Source: Chenggangzhangella methanolivorans (GTDB taxonomy: Bacteria; Pseudomonadota; Alphaproteobacteria; Rhizobiales; Methylopilaceae). From it: 64,000 nucleotides of DNA. The notes under the pieces were generated by a model, which saw nothing but the letters and a program-made list of their open reading frames with translations, searched no databases and was not told the origin of the DNA. A program made the translations under genes and the position numbers. The stretch spans positions 930,001 through 994,000 of the forward strand of contig NZ_CP081869.1 in the NCBI RefSeq assembly GCF_019797865.1, in the 5' to 3' direction. Numbering within the stretch: the first letter of the stretch is position 1; the number at the start of each line of letters is the position of its first letter. Below, one piece after another: positions 55,526 through 64,000 of this stretch.

Positions 55526-55984
55526 ATGCGGGTGTTGATCGTCGAGGACGACATGGCGGTGGCCGGCGCGCTGAGCCCGCTGGTGACGGAGGCCGGCCAC
55601 GAGCTCGTCGGGCTCGCGGCCGACCGCGACACCGCCATCGCCCTGCTGGCCTCGACCACTGTCCATCTCGCCCTGATCGACCTTCGCCTCGCCGACGGCT
55701 GGACCGGCGCCGACGTCGCGCGCGCCGCCGCGGCCCGCGACATCGCCGGCGTGTTCACCACAGCCAATCCGTCGATGCTGCCAGCCGATCTCGCCGGCGC
55801 CTGCGCGGTGATGGCCAAGCCCTATTCGCCGCGCCTCGTCACGGCCGCGCTCACCTACATCGCGGCGCGCGTCGCCGGCGAGGCGACAGGCGCGCCGCCC
55901 AAGGGGCTCGATCTCGGACCCCGCTGGCTGGGGTCCGGCCCCCTGCCGTCGTCCCAGCAGGCCGAGCGTCGTCTCTCGGCCTGA
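55526..55984 (+). CDS. Stand-alone receiver-domain protein
   Basis: 152 residues. A CheY-like receiver with VEDD at the N-terminus, Asp52 in LALIDLRLADGWTG and Lys98 in VMAKPY. There is no output domain; the last 35 residues are Pro/Gly-rich and probably disordered. Its partner kinase is not in the neighbourhood. Confidence 0.85.
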   Translation: MRVLIVEDDMAVAGALSPLVTEAGHELVGLAADRDTAIALLASTTVHLALIDLRLADGWTGADVARAAAARDIAGVFTTANPSMLPADLAGACAVMAKPYSPRLVTAALTYIAARVAGEATGAPPKGLDLGPRWLGSGPLPSSQQAERRLSA

Positions 55985-55986
55985 AA

Positions 55987-56002
55987 GGGCGCGGAAGCGC
56001 CC
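55987..56002 (-). terminator. Small hairpin at the end of the patatin operon
   Basis: GGGCGC/GCGCCC with a 4-nt loop; on the minus strand the stem is followed by TTTCAG. It lies in the 34-nt gap between the convergent receiver and patatin genes. Confidence 0.35.
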
Positions 56003-56018
56003 CGCGGGGCGGCTCGGC

Positions 56019-57182
56019 TCAGCTCGGATCGTCGCGGTGCACGTCGTGCACCGTCATGCCTATCGTCTCCGGCGGCTTCACCAGCCAGGCGCGGTTCCTC
56101 AGCGTCTTGCGGGTGTCCTGATAGCCGCTGTCCCAGTGCTCCCTCATGGATGTTCCGGAAAACTCGTAGTCCTTGGCGTCACTCTCGTAGATCTTCTGCT
56201 GGTAGATCAGGTGCAGGATGTTGATCTGCGGAACGTCCTCCATCGAGGCGAGGAAAATCTTGTCGTCGGCTGTCAGCGCCTCCGGCGGCACGCGCATAAG
56301 CGCCTTGTGCAGCTTCAGGCGCATGTTGTGCATCCGCCGAAACGTGTCCGTGTTGTTGCGGGTGCGGCTCGAATACATGATGTCCTTGTGCCGGGCGAGG
56401 ACGTCCGGCATGTCGCGCGGCAGGATCCCGCGGGCGCTGAACAGGTCCACCTGGAACACCAGCGTGTCGTGGACCTCCTCCTGCTCCAGCAGATACTGGA
56501 GCGGCGTGTTGGAGACGATGCCGCCGTCCCAGTAAAATTCGTTCTCGATCTGGATCGACGGGAAGGCCGGCGGCAGCGCGCCCGAGGCCATCACGTGCTT
56601 GGGGCCGATGACTTCGATGGCGCTGTCGAAGTAGCGGAAATTGCCGGTGCGGACGTTCACCGCGCCGACGGAGAGCCGCCGCTCGCCGTCGTTGACGATG
56701 CGCCAGTCGACGAGCCGGTCAAGCGTGTGTTCGAGTTCGCCCGTATCGTAGAAGCTCGTGGCCCCGTCCGCGCCCGGCAGATTGAGCCAGGGGTTCATGT
56801 CCCGCGGCTTGAAGAAGCCCGGCAAGCCGGAGTTCATCGTCATCATCGACGACATCTGGTTGCGCAGCCGGCGGAAAAAGTCGCCCTCGGGATTGAAGTG
56901 CCAGACCTTGCGGGCCGACACCGTCTCCCAGAAGTCCCGCAGCCGGTCGAGCTGGTCGCCCGGCTTGTTGCCCGCGATGATGGTCGCGTTGATCGCGCCG
57001 ATCGAGACGCCCGAGAGCCAGTTGGCCTCGACCCCCGCCTCTTTCAGCGCCTGGAACACGCCCGCCTGATAGGCGCCGAGCGCGCCGCCGCCCTGCAGCA
57101 CCAGCGCGACCGACTGATACTCCCTGAGCATGGCGGCGATGTCCGGCGTCTCGCTCTTCCGCTTCCTGACGATCTGGTCCAT
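56019..57182 (-). CDS. Patatin-like phospholipase
   Basis: 387 residues. Oxyanion loop LVLQGGGALGAYQAGV, nucleophile GVSIGAINA (Ser of G-x-S-x-G) and catalytic Asp in FYWDGGIVSNTPL: all three parts are intact. A C-terminal region with RLKLHKALMRVPPEALTADDKIFL and a DUF3734-like ending (HWDSGYQDTRKTL) follows. The third gene of the bdhA-adc-patatin operon, 14 nt after adc. It would hydrolyse lipid esters; with these neighbours, an ester of hydroxybutyrate is conceivable. Confidence 0.88.
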   Translation of the reverse strand: MDQIVRKRKSETPDIAAMLREYQSVALVLQGGGALGAYQAGVFQALKEAGVEANWLSGVSIGAINATIIAGNKPGDQLDRLRDFWETVSARKVWHFNPEGDFFRRLRNQMSSMMTMNSGLPGFFKPRDMNPWLNLPGADGATSFYDTGELEHTLDRLVDWRIVNDGERRLSVGAVNVRTGNFRYFDSAIEVIGPKHVMASGALPPAFPSIQIENEFYWDGGIVSNTPLQYLLEQEEVHDTLVFQVDLFSARGILPRDMPDVLARHKDIMYSSRTRNNTDTFRRMHNMRLKLHKALMRVPPEALTADDKIFLASMEDVPQINILHLIYQQKIYESDAKDYEFSGTSMREHWDSGYQDTRKTLRNRAWLVKPPETIGMTVHDVHRDDPS

Positions 57183-57196
57183 CGCTTCGCTCCCCG

Positions 57197-57940
57197 TCAG
57201 GCCGGATCGGCCATGTAGTCGTGCACGACCTTTCCGAGCCCAAGCGTCAGGTCGGCGATGAAGTGCACCGACGAGACGACCTCGAGCACCGGGAGCTTGG
57301 CGACGTCGCAGATCGTGTGGCGGAACAGCTCGAGATCGACCTGGCTCTCCCAGGCGCCTTTCACGACGACGTCCTCGAGCCCGTACTGGACGAGCTCGCA
57401 GATGCGCGGGGTGGCGTCGACGTGCGGAATGACCTTCACGAGGAAGTTCGGGGCCGCGAGCGACTTCGCGATCACGTCATGATCGACGGGGCGGTGCTTG
57501 TAGCCCATCGACATCACGGCGCAGAGCACCGAGCCGTAATGCAGCTTGCCGATGATGACCTCGCCCTCGTGGACGATCTTCGGATTGGCGAGCTCCTTGG
57601 GAAAGCCCCAGATCTCGCGGCCGCCCGCGATCGGCGCGTCGTCGTCCAGGAACATCGAATGCACGTAGACGCCGTGCTGCCCGTCGAGGCTCACGGGAAT
57701 GACCTGGCCGCTCTCGGTATAGTCGCCGAAGCCGGTCGAATCCGGCATGCGGATGAACTCGTACTTGACCAGCGGCTCGGTGACTTCGAGCGGCTCCGGC
57801 ACGACGGCGCGCAGCGCGTCCATGTCGGTGCGATAGGTCACGATCAGATATTCGCGGTCGTAGAAGCGATACGGCCCGGGCGGATAGGCCGGGTTGGTGA
57901 TCGGCATCGCATAGGAGCGGCGGACGTCGGCGAGCTTCAT
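57197..57940 (-). CDS. adc: Acetoacetate decarboxylase
   Basis: 247 residues behind GAGGAGA. The Schiff-base lysine lies in [14 protein letters not shown], preceded by [40 protein letters not shown] is the N-terminal family block. It decarboxylates acetoacetate to acetone and CO2. It starts 12 nt after bdhA, whose product acetoacetate it would use. Confidence 0.92.
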   Translation of the reverse strand: MKLADVRRSYAMPITNPAYPPGPYRFYDREYLIVTYRTDMDALRAVVPEPLEVTEPLVKYEFIRMPDSTGFGDYTESGQVIPVSLDGQHGVYVHSMFLDDDAPIAGGREIWGFPKELANPKIVHEGEVIIGKLHYGSVLCAVMSMGYKHRPVDHDVIAKSLAAPNFLVKVIPHVDATPRICELVQYGLEDVVVKGAWESQVDLELFRHTICDVAKLPVLEVVSSVHFIADLTLGLGKVVHDYMADPA

Positions 57941-57952
57941 GGGCTGATCTCC

Positions 57953-58759
57953 TCAGTGCGCCGTCCAGCCGCCGTCGATCGGGATGATCGCGCCGGTGAT
58001 CGAGGCGGCGACGTCCGAGCACAGGAACGCCGCGAGGCCCGCGACCTGCTCGATCGTCACGAACTGCTTGGTGGGCTGGGCTTCGAGCAGCACGTCGTTG
58101 ATGACCTGCTCCTTGGTCAGCCCGCGCGCCTTCATCGTGTCGGGGATCTGCGCCTCGACGAGAGGCGTCCACACATAGCCCGGGCAGATCGCGTTGCAGG
58201 TGACGCCTTCCCTGGCGACCTCGAGCGCGACCGTCTTGGTGAGGCCCGCGATGCCGTGCTTGGCCGCCACATAGGCCGACTTGAACGGCGAGGCCACCAG
58301 CGCATGCGCCGAGGCGACGTTGATCACCCGCCCCCATCCGTTCGTCTGCATCGAGGGCAGAGCCGCCTTGATGGCGTGGAACGCGGAGGTGAGGTTGATC
58401 GCGGTGATCGCGTCCCACTTCGGCTCGGGGAACTCCACGATCGGCGAGACGTGCTGGATGCCGGCGTTGTTCACGAGGATGTCGCAGCCGCCGAGGCCGT
58501 CGATGGCGAGCGCCACCATCTCCGCGATCTCCGCGCCCGACATCATGTTGGCGGGCGAATAGAGGCAGCGGACGCCGAATTCGGTCTCGATGGCGGCGCG
58601 CTTTTCCTCGATGTCGGCGGCGTCGCCGAGACCGTTCAGCACCACGTCGGCGCCGAGCGCCGCGAACCTTCGCGCGACGCCGAGCCCGATCCCGCTGGTC
58701 GAACCGGTGACGATCGCGCGCCGACCCCTGAGGTCGGGCTGCTCGGAAAGATTTGACAT
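57953..58759 (-). CDS. bdhA: D-3-hydroxybutyrate dehydrogenase
   Basis: 268 residues of the classical SDR family. Cofactor motif VTGSTSGIGLGVARRFA, NNAGIQHVSPIVEFP (the substrate-contacting HVSP block of 3-hydroxybutyrate dehydrogenases), VINVASAHALVASPFKSAYVAAKHGI with catalytic Ser, Tyr and Lys, and ICPGYVWTPLVEAQIPD. It oxidises 3-hydroxybutyrate, for example from polyhydroxybutyrate, to acetoacetate. First gene of a three-gene leftward operon. Confidence 0.92.
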   Translation of the reverse strand: MSNLSEQPDLRGRRAIVTGSTSGIGLGVARRFAALGADVVLNGLGDAADIEEKRAAIETEFGVRCLYSPANMMSGAEIAEMVALAIDGLGGCDILVNNAGIQHVSPIVEFPEPKWDAITAINLTSAFHAIKAALPSMQTNGWGRVINVASAHALVASPFKSAYVAAKHGIAGLTKTVALEVAREGVTCNAICPGYVWTPLVEAQIPDTMKARGLTKEQVINDVLLEAQPTKQFVTIEQVAGLAAFLCSDVAASITGAIIPIDGGWTAH

Positions 58760-58982
58760 GTCGCACCCCGGCGTGTGGGAGCGCCGGAGGAGCGGCGTCC
58801 CGGGACGAAAGATCAGTCGCCTACGTGTTGACGCACGCCGAGATGTCGCTGTGATGAACCTCGCGCCAGGCCCGCCGCGACCCGCAAGTGCCCAGGACGG
58901 CCCGCGCGATTCAGTTCGAAGGCCGACAGCCAGCGGCCGACGTTGATTGGGGTGATGTCATCGTCGCAAGAGCACGCTGTGA

Positions 58983-59639
58983 CTACCTGAGGCTCCACAT
59001 CCAGGACTTTCCTCCCAGATGAACCTCTGCGTCCACGATGAAGCCGGCATCGGCGATCATCTTTTCGATTTCCGCGCGCGTAAGATGACTTACCCAGCCA
59101 TGACGCTCGCGGTGTTCGAGCACGCATTTTCCCGTGCGCAGATTGTAGCTCAAAACAAGATGCTTCAGCTGGGCGCGCATCGACTTCAAAAGAGGCAGGG
59201 GATCATAGATGTATTCAAGAACCCCCAGCGCCGCGCCGGTGTCAGCGCCGAAATCGGGAAGAGGATCGGCGTTGAAATCCACCACATGGACGCGCGAATA
59301 ATCGAACGGAGCGATCTCGGCCAGTTTTGCTGCTTTCTCCTCGGGAGAGTCGAAAGCTTTCGCCTCGATGACAAGGTCGAGACGTACGCAGTCGACCGGA
59401 ATATACTGGACGTCCGGCGCCAAAAACCGCTCGAGCGTCATGGCAGACGCGCCGAAATCCACCACAATCTTGGCGTTCTTGAGAAATTTGGCGGCCAACT
59501 CCGCGCGCGGAGCCCAATTTTCTTCCGGAAGGCCTGACGCGCCCGACCACCGCTCGATAAGCGTCCGCTTCTCGAAGATCGCTTTGCGCGTTAGGTCCCG
59601 ACGCTCGTCCGGCGGAAGATCATAGAACCACTCGCCCAT
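58983..59639 (-). CDS. Methyltransferase-like protein of atypical composition
   Basis: 218 residues. The central part resembles a class I methyltransferase: NAKIVVDFGASAMTLERFL in the place of motif I (lacking the usual G-x-G-x-G), VQYIPVDCVRL, VHVVDFNADPLPDFGADTGAALGVLEYIYDPLPLLKSM, LVLSYN and a C-terminal RAEIEKMIADAGF. It resembles sugar or lipid methyltransferases adjacent to glycan loci, but no such locus is here. Its base composition is visibly lower in GC than its neighbours, which suggests transfer. The 223 nt between it and bdhA and the 268 nt between it and tRNA-Val show nothing assignable. Confidence 0.6.
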   Translation of the reverse strand: MGEWFYDLPPDERRDLTRKAIFEKRTLIERWSGASGLPEENWAPRAELAAKFLKNAKIVVDFGASAMTLERFLAPDVQYIPVDCVRLDLVIEAKAFDSPEEKAAKLAEIAPFDYSRVHVVDFNADPLPDFGADTGAALGVLEYIYDPLPLLKSMRAQLKHLVLSYNLRTGKCVLEHRERHGWVSHLTRAEIEKMIADAGFIVDAEVHLGGKSWMWSLR

Positions 59640-59907
59640 AGCCGATCCTTGCCGTCCTGCAGGGCCGGTCGCCGATCGCGCGACCCACGGGCTTTTGGAC
59701 CGACCATCAAGACACTCGTCAAGCTGGATCTAGCCCGCTCTGCCGACGAGACCGTAACAGCTTCCTGAGCCACGCAAAACGGGCGGGTCTTCAGCTCACG
59801 GACGGAACGGACGCCCGTCGATGATCGCCAAAGGCGTCACGCTTAGCCCGATGCGTCCGCCCGAGAGAGCGAACGGTTTTCAGCCATGTAAGAATATCTG
59901 GAACGGA

Positions 59908-59982
<75 letters not shown>

Positions 59983-60177
59983 GACCGTCCTACGGACCGC
60001 CGCGGGAGGCGGTCCGGATCAGAGCGCGGGCTATATCGGATCGTTACGCGGGTGACAAGCGCGCTTCGCGTCATCTTTCGCTATCGTGCGCGCGTCAACG
60101 GTCCGTCATGCGACGGCGCCACCTTCCGGGGGCCTCGTCGGCCATCGTGGAGGCCCGCCTTTTCCAGGAGATACGCC

Positions 60178-61521
60178 ATGCGCATGCCTCTCCTCCTGAG
60201 CGCGGCGATCGCCGCGCTTTTCATTGCGCATCCCGCATTCTCAAAGGCTCCCGAGATCGGCGTCGTGAAGCCGAAGCTCGAGACCGAGACGCTGACCGAA
60301 AGCGATCTCGACGCAGACGCCGACGATCCCGCGGTCTGGGTCGCGCCGGGCGACGGCGCCGACAGCCTCGTCGTCACCGCCGTCAAGAACGGCGGCGTCC
60401 GCGTCTATGACCTCAAGGGCAAGCTCGTGCAGCGCGTCGATCCCGCGCCTGACGGCGGCCGCATCAACAATGTCGACGTGGTCTACGGCTTGAAGCTCGC
60501 CGACGGTTCGAAGATCGACGCGGCCATCGCGAGCGACCGCGGCCTCGACGTGATTCGAATCTTCAAGATCGAAAGGCCCGAGAACGCGAACGACGACGAA
60601 GGGCCTTTGGTCGAAATCACCGCGAAGAACCCGCGCCGCGCCTTTCCGCAGCGCCCGAAGGAGAACGGCAAGGGCCTCGAGGACAATCCGCTCGAGGACC
60701 AGAACACCGTCTATGGCCTGACCGCCATCAAGGATCCCGAGAGCGGCGCCGTCTTCGCCGTCGGCACGCAGCGCGGCCAACCGCGCCTCGGGGTCTTCCG
60801 CCTTGTCCCGCGGAAGGGCGGAACCGTCGAGGCGGTGTATTTCAGCGAGTTCCGCGTGCCCGTCGTGCACAAGGGCCAGAACCTGCGCGAGGAGAACGAG
60901 AACGATCCGCTCAAGGACTGGAGCCCGCAATTCGAGGGCCTCGCGGTCGATCTGCGCGCCGGCGTGCTCTACGCAGGCCAGGAGGACGTCGGGATCTGGC
61001 GCATTCCGATCCGCGTGCGCTCCGACATGAAGCCGAAGCTCATCTACGAGACCCGCGGCTCGAAGGAGAGCTCGTTCCACAATCCCGACAGCGTCATCTC
61101 GCGCGACGTCGAGGGGCTCTGCGTCTTCTATGGCGAGGACGACAACGCCTATCTGATCGCGTCGAGCCAGGGGAACGCCCATGGCGACGCGCCGACGCCG
61201 GACGCGCCTTATGACGACAGCTTCGTCGTGTTCAAGCTGAAGGGCGACGACACGCCGGAGCTGATCGGCTCCTTCCGGGTCGGCAAAGGCAAGAAGATCG
61301 ACGCCGTGCAGGAGAGCGACGGGCCGAGGTCATCTCCTTCGGGCTGCCGGGCTTCAAGAAGGGCCTGTTCATCACGCAGGACGGCTACAAGGGCGACATC
61401 TTCTCGGGAGATCCCTCGCAGACGAACTTCAAGTTCGTGCCGTGGGAGAAGATCGCCGAAAGCTTCACGCCGAAGCTGATGATCGCGCCGAAGGCGTTCG
61501 ATCCGCGCCGGACGCGGTGAC
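60178..61521 (+). CDS. Beta-propeller phytase (frameshifted)
   Basis: About 448 residues from ATG 60,178, where the signal peptide MRMPLLLSAAIAALFIAHPAFS starts. Family blocks are DADADDPAVWVAP, INNVDVVYGLKLADG, AIASDRGLDVIRIF, NTVYGLTAIKDP, WSPQFEGLAVDLRAGVLYAGQEDVGIW and YLIASSQGN, which carry calcium and phosphate ligands. One base is missing near 61,322; the frame resumes as AEVISFGLPGFKKGLFITQDG to a TGA at 61,519. It releases phosphate from phytate outside the cytoplasm. No transporter is adjacent. Confidence 0.87.
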
Positions 61522-61563
61522 GCTTCCCGGGCGGCCGCATGTGAACCTCCGGGGTCGGCGGAC

Positions 61564-62624
61564 TTACCGCCCGCCCCTGCGCCGCATGACGAAGCCGATG
61601 ACCTCGGCGACCGCCTTGTAGTGCTCGGCCGGGATCTCCCGGTCGATCTCGAGCGCCGCGTGCAGCGAACGGGCGAGCGGGCGGGTTCTCGATGACCGTG
61701 ACGCCGGCCTCCTCGGCGACCCGCCTGATGCGCAGCGCGATGGCGTCGACGCCCTTGGCGACGCACATCGGCGCGTTCATGCCGGCCTCGTATTTCAGCG
61801 CGACCGCGAAGTGGGTCGGATTCGCGATGACCACGGTCGCGCCCGGCACCGCCGCCATCATGCGCTTCCTCGACCGTGCTGGCGGAGCGCCGGATGCGTC
61901 CCTTGATGTGCGGGTCGCCTTCCTGCTGCTTGTGCTCGTCCTTGATCTCCTGAAGCGACATCATCAGCTTCTTGCGCCAGCGGTGGCGGGCGAACAGGTA
62001 GTCGGCGATCGCGATCGCGGCGAACACGATCACCGAGGCCACCATCACCTCGAGGCTGAGCTCCTTGAGAAGCGGCAAGAGGCCTGCGAGGTCGCTCTCG
62101 GCGAGGGTCGCGAGGCGCGTGCGCTCGGGCCACGCGACCATCCAGATGACGATCCCGACGATCAGGATCTTCAGGAGGCCCTTGAAGAAGTTGAGCAGCC
62201 CCTCGACCGAGAAGATGCGCTTGAAGCCCGAGGCCGGGGAAATCTTCGAGAACTTCGGCGTGATCGGCTCGGCGGTCACGATCGGCGGGTGCTGGACCAT
62301 GTTGCCGGCGATGCCTGCGAAGGCCAGCATCAGCATCGGCAACGCGAGCGCCGCCGCGACTGCGAGCCCGAGGCCTCCGAACATCGCGCGCAGCGACGCG
62401 CCGTCGACCGCGATCCGCTCCGGCGAGGCGAGGAAGCGCGTCAGCGTCTGGCCGAGGCTCGCCGTCGTCCCGTCGGCGAAGATCGAGACCACGAGAGTCG
62501 CGGCCGCAAGGCCGAACCAGGTGCTGAGCTCCTGGCTCTTCGCGACGTCGCCCTTCTTGAGGGCGTCGTCGAGGCGCTTGCGGGTCGGTTCTTCTGTCTT
62601 TTCGCCGCCTTCGGACTCAGCCAT
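61564..62624 (-). CDS. flhB: Flagellar export protein FlhB (two frameshifts)
   Basis: About 354 residues. MAESEGGEKTEEPTRKRLDDALKKGDVAKSQEL opens the protein, four membrane segments follow, and the cytoplasmic autocleavage motif NPTH is in VVIANPTHFAVALKYEAG. The frame shifts near 61,878 (one A lost: GRIRRIRQ becomes GRIRRSAS) and near 61,682 (to PLARSLHAALEIDREIPAEHYKAVAEVIGFVMRRRG, stop at 61,564). FlhB is the substrate-specificity switch of the flagellar type III export gate. It follows fliR by 3 nt. Confidence 0.9.
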
Positions 62625-62627
62625 GGC

Positions 62628-63388
62628 TCAACGGCCCAGCAAGAGGCGGAGCGTGTCCGACAGGCCGTCCAGGAAGACGGACATCAACACGCCGATGGTG
62701 ATGGCGAGCAGGCCGATGCCTGCGATGATGGTGAGCGGAGCCGCGACGAAGAACACCTGAAGCTGCGGCATCAGGCGCGCCAGCACGCCGAGCCCGAGAT
62801 TGAAGATCAGGCCGAAGACGAGGAACGGCGCGGAGATCTGCACGCCGATCCGGAAGGCGTCGGCGGCCGACGACAGCGCGAGCTTCGCGGCGTCGCCGAT
62901 GTCCGGGATCACGCCCGGGCGGAACGCCTCGTAGCTCTGGCCGATCGCGGTGATGACGAGGTGATGGAGGTCGGTCGCGAAGATGAGCGCGATGGCGAGC
63001 AGGCTCAAGAACGTGCCGACGATCGCGCCCTGCTGCCCCTGCGTTGGGTCGACGGTCATGACGAAGCCGAGGCCGAGCTGGTTCGCGATCACGTTTCCGG
63101 CGACCGAGAGCGCCGACATGATGAAGCGCCCGACGAGGCCGAGCATCAGCCCGACGCCGATCTCGGAGATCAGGAGGCCGACGAGCCGCATCGGGTCGCC
63201 GGCGTCGATCTGGTAGAGCGGCCGCGCGAACGGCCAGAACACGAAGGCGAGCAGAACCGCGATCGTCAGCCGGAAGCGCGGCGAGACGTTTTCTTCGCCC
63301 AGCGCCGGCAGCAGCATGACGAGCGCGCCGACCCGAGCGAGGATCAGCACGAAAGCGGCGACTTCGCGGGAAGGATCTGCAGGGTCAT
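62628..63388 (-). CDS. fliR: Flagellar export protein FliR (frameshifted near the start)
   Basis: About 254 residues. The true start is ATG 63,388 (MTLQILPA); one base is missing near 63,370 and the frame resumes at AAFVLILARVGALVMLLPALGEENVSPRFR. Six membrane segments with NQLGLGFVMTVDPTQGQQ and ISAPFLVFGLIFNLGLGVLARLMPQLQVFF are family blocks. FliR forms the export gate with FliP and FliQ. Confidence 0.92.
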
Positions 63389-63434
63389 CGGGCGCCCGCG
63401 CGGCGGTTCGAGACGCCGATCTGTACCAGAGTCG

Positions 63435-63701
63435 CTAGCCGCCCGAGACGATCTTCTCGGCGATCCGGCCCATATGGCCGGCGAGCGCGTCGCCCATGAA
63501 GGGCAGCGCGAGCAGCATCGCGGCGAAGAGCGCGAGGATCTTCGGCACGAACACCAGCGTCGTCTCCTGGATCTGCGTCAGCGCCTGGATGAGCGACACC
63601 ACGACGCCGACGACAAGGGTCACCACCATCAGCGGGCCGCCGACCTTGAGAATCGTCCAGAGCCCGTCGCGCGCGACGTCGAGAACTTCGGGAGGGGTCA
63701 T
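63435..63701 (-). CDS. fliQ: Flagellar export protein FliQ
   Basis: 88 residues from ATG 63,701, with GTTGAGG upstream (an in-frame ATG three codons earlier is less well placed). Two membrane segments; VVGVVVSLIQALTQIQETTLVFVPKILALF is the family signature. Small component of the flagellar export gate. Confidence 0.95.
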   Translation of the reverse strand: MTPPEVLDVARDGLWTILKVGGPLMVVTLVVGVVVSLIQALTQIQETTLVFVPKILALFAAMLLALPFMGDALAGHMGRIAEKIVSGG

Positions 63702-63739
63702 CGGCCTCAACCTGCTGGGTGCGAACTGACCGCCGCCGG

Positions 63740-64000
63740 TCAGATCGGCATGCGCATGATTTCCTCGTAGGCCGCGATCACCTTGTCGCGGACGCTCACG
63801 AGGGTGTCGAGGGCGAGCTCGCTCTCGGCGACGGCCGTCACCACGTCGACGACGTCGCCCTTGCCGGAGATCGCCTCCATGGCCTTGGCGTCGGTCTGGC
63901 GGCCCTGCTCGGCGAAGCCGGAGATCGCCTGCTCCAGCATGTCGCCGAAGCCGCCGCCTTTCGGCGCGGCCAACGGGCTCTGGACGCCGCCCGCGGCGCC
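63740..64000 (-). CDS. fliE: Flagellar hook-basal body protein FliE, N-terminus cut by the window edge
   Basis: The frame is open to the right edge, so the start lies outside. The visible 86 residues end with the family C-terminus: VVDVVTAVAESELALDTLVSVRDKVIAAYEEIMRMPI. FliE joins the MS ring to the rod. The order fliE-fliQ-fliR-flhB on one strand marks a basal body/export operon continuing beyond the window. Confidence 0.92.
   Translation of the reverse strand, partial: GAAGGVQSPLAAPKGGGFGDMLEQAISGFAEQGRQTDAKAMEAISGKGDVVDVVTAVAESELALDTLVSVRDKVIAAYEEIMRMPI

Noticed and set aside
61692-63770. A 692-codon plus-strand frame over the flagellar genes
   Set aside because: Antisense to flhB, fliR and fliQ, whose motifs and order are unmistakable.

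Overview
The window is a high-GC chromosomal segment of an alphaproteobacterium, most likely of the order Hyphomicrobiales (Rhizobiales). The basis is the gene order cckA-recA-alaS-icd, a GAAC-N7-GAAC LexA box in front of recA, a fliE-fliQ-fliR-flhB flagellar export block, and the overall protein flavour. The genus cannot be fixed from this sequence. I see no prophage, insertion sequence, CRISPR array or plasmid functions. It is mostly housekeeping and metabolic chromosome with a few accessory patches.

Layout. 1-4 kb: a secreted hypothetical, a calcineurin-like phosphoesterase, a lipid kinase and an APC permease, all leftward. 4-8.4 kb: an OmpA-family protein with a long Arg/Gln/Glu repeat, an alpha/beta-hydrolase lipoprotein and a hydratase. 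8.4-13.7 kb: a leftward Opp/Dpp-type ABC importer with a permease-ATPase fusion. 13.9-19.2 kb: a large RTX-type protein with three 186-residue repeats, a YqaA-like membrane protein, an MBL-fold hydrolase and a Tat-exported beta-helix protein. 19.4-22.3 kb: two PepSY proteins, a two-component system and a tRNA with CAT anticodon. 22.7-28.6 kb: a GntR regulator, a TctC-like binding protein and a probable sulfolactate degradation cluster (suyA, suyB, slcC, comC). 28.7-35.6 kb: a MAPEG protein, a CYTH-CHAD protein, an XRE-cupin regulator, a CpxAR-like system with a divergent LTXXQ periplasmic protein, and an EF-hand protein. 36-43 kb: an Rrf2 regulator, trmJ, an MFS transporter, small secreted proteins and icd. 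43-50 kb: alaS, recA, cckA. 50.4-53.8 kb: a His-rich microprotein fused translationally to znuCBA, followed by a candidate small RNA. 53.9-60 kb: a CoA-ester lyase, an SRPBCC protein, a receiver protein, a patatin-adc-bdhA operon, a methyltransferase-like gene and tRNA-Val. 60-64 kb: a beta-propeller phytase and flhB, fliR, fliQ, fliE running off the right edge.

How genes work together. The suy/slc/com genes would convert both sulfolactate enantiomers to pyruvate and sulfite. The znu genes form a complete zinc importer. bdhA and adc would take 3-hydroxybutyrate to acetoacetate and acetone. The dpp-like genes form a complete importer.

Caveat. At least 13 genes, including essential ones (alaS, cckA), are split by one- or two-base indels, often in homopolymers. 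I annotate each as one gene over its full span and treat the breaks as probable sequence errors. The most interesting items are the His-rich microprotein with its Zur-like site, the sulfolactate cluster with paired CTTATAYAAG palindromes, the repeat RTX protein, a shared CGAACGTT motif linking the CpxAR-like locus to the EF-hand gene, and the candidate small RNA after znuA.
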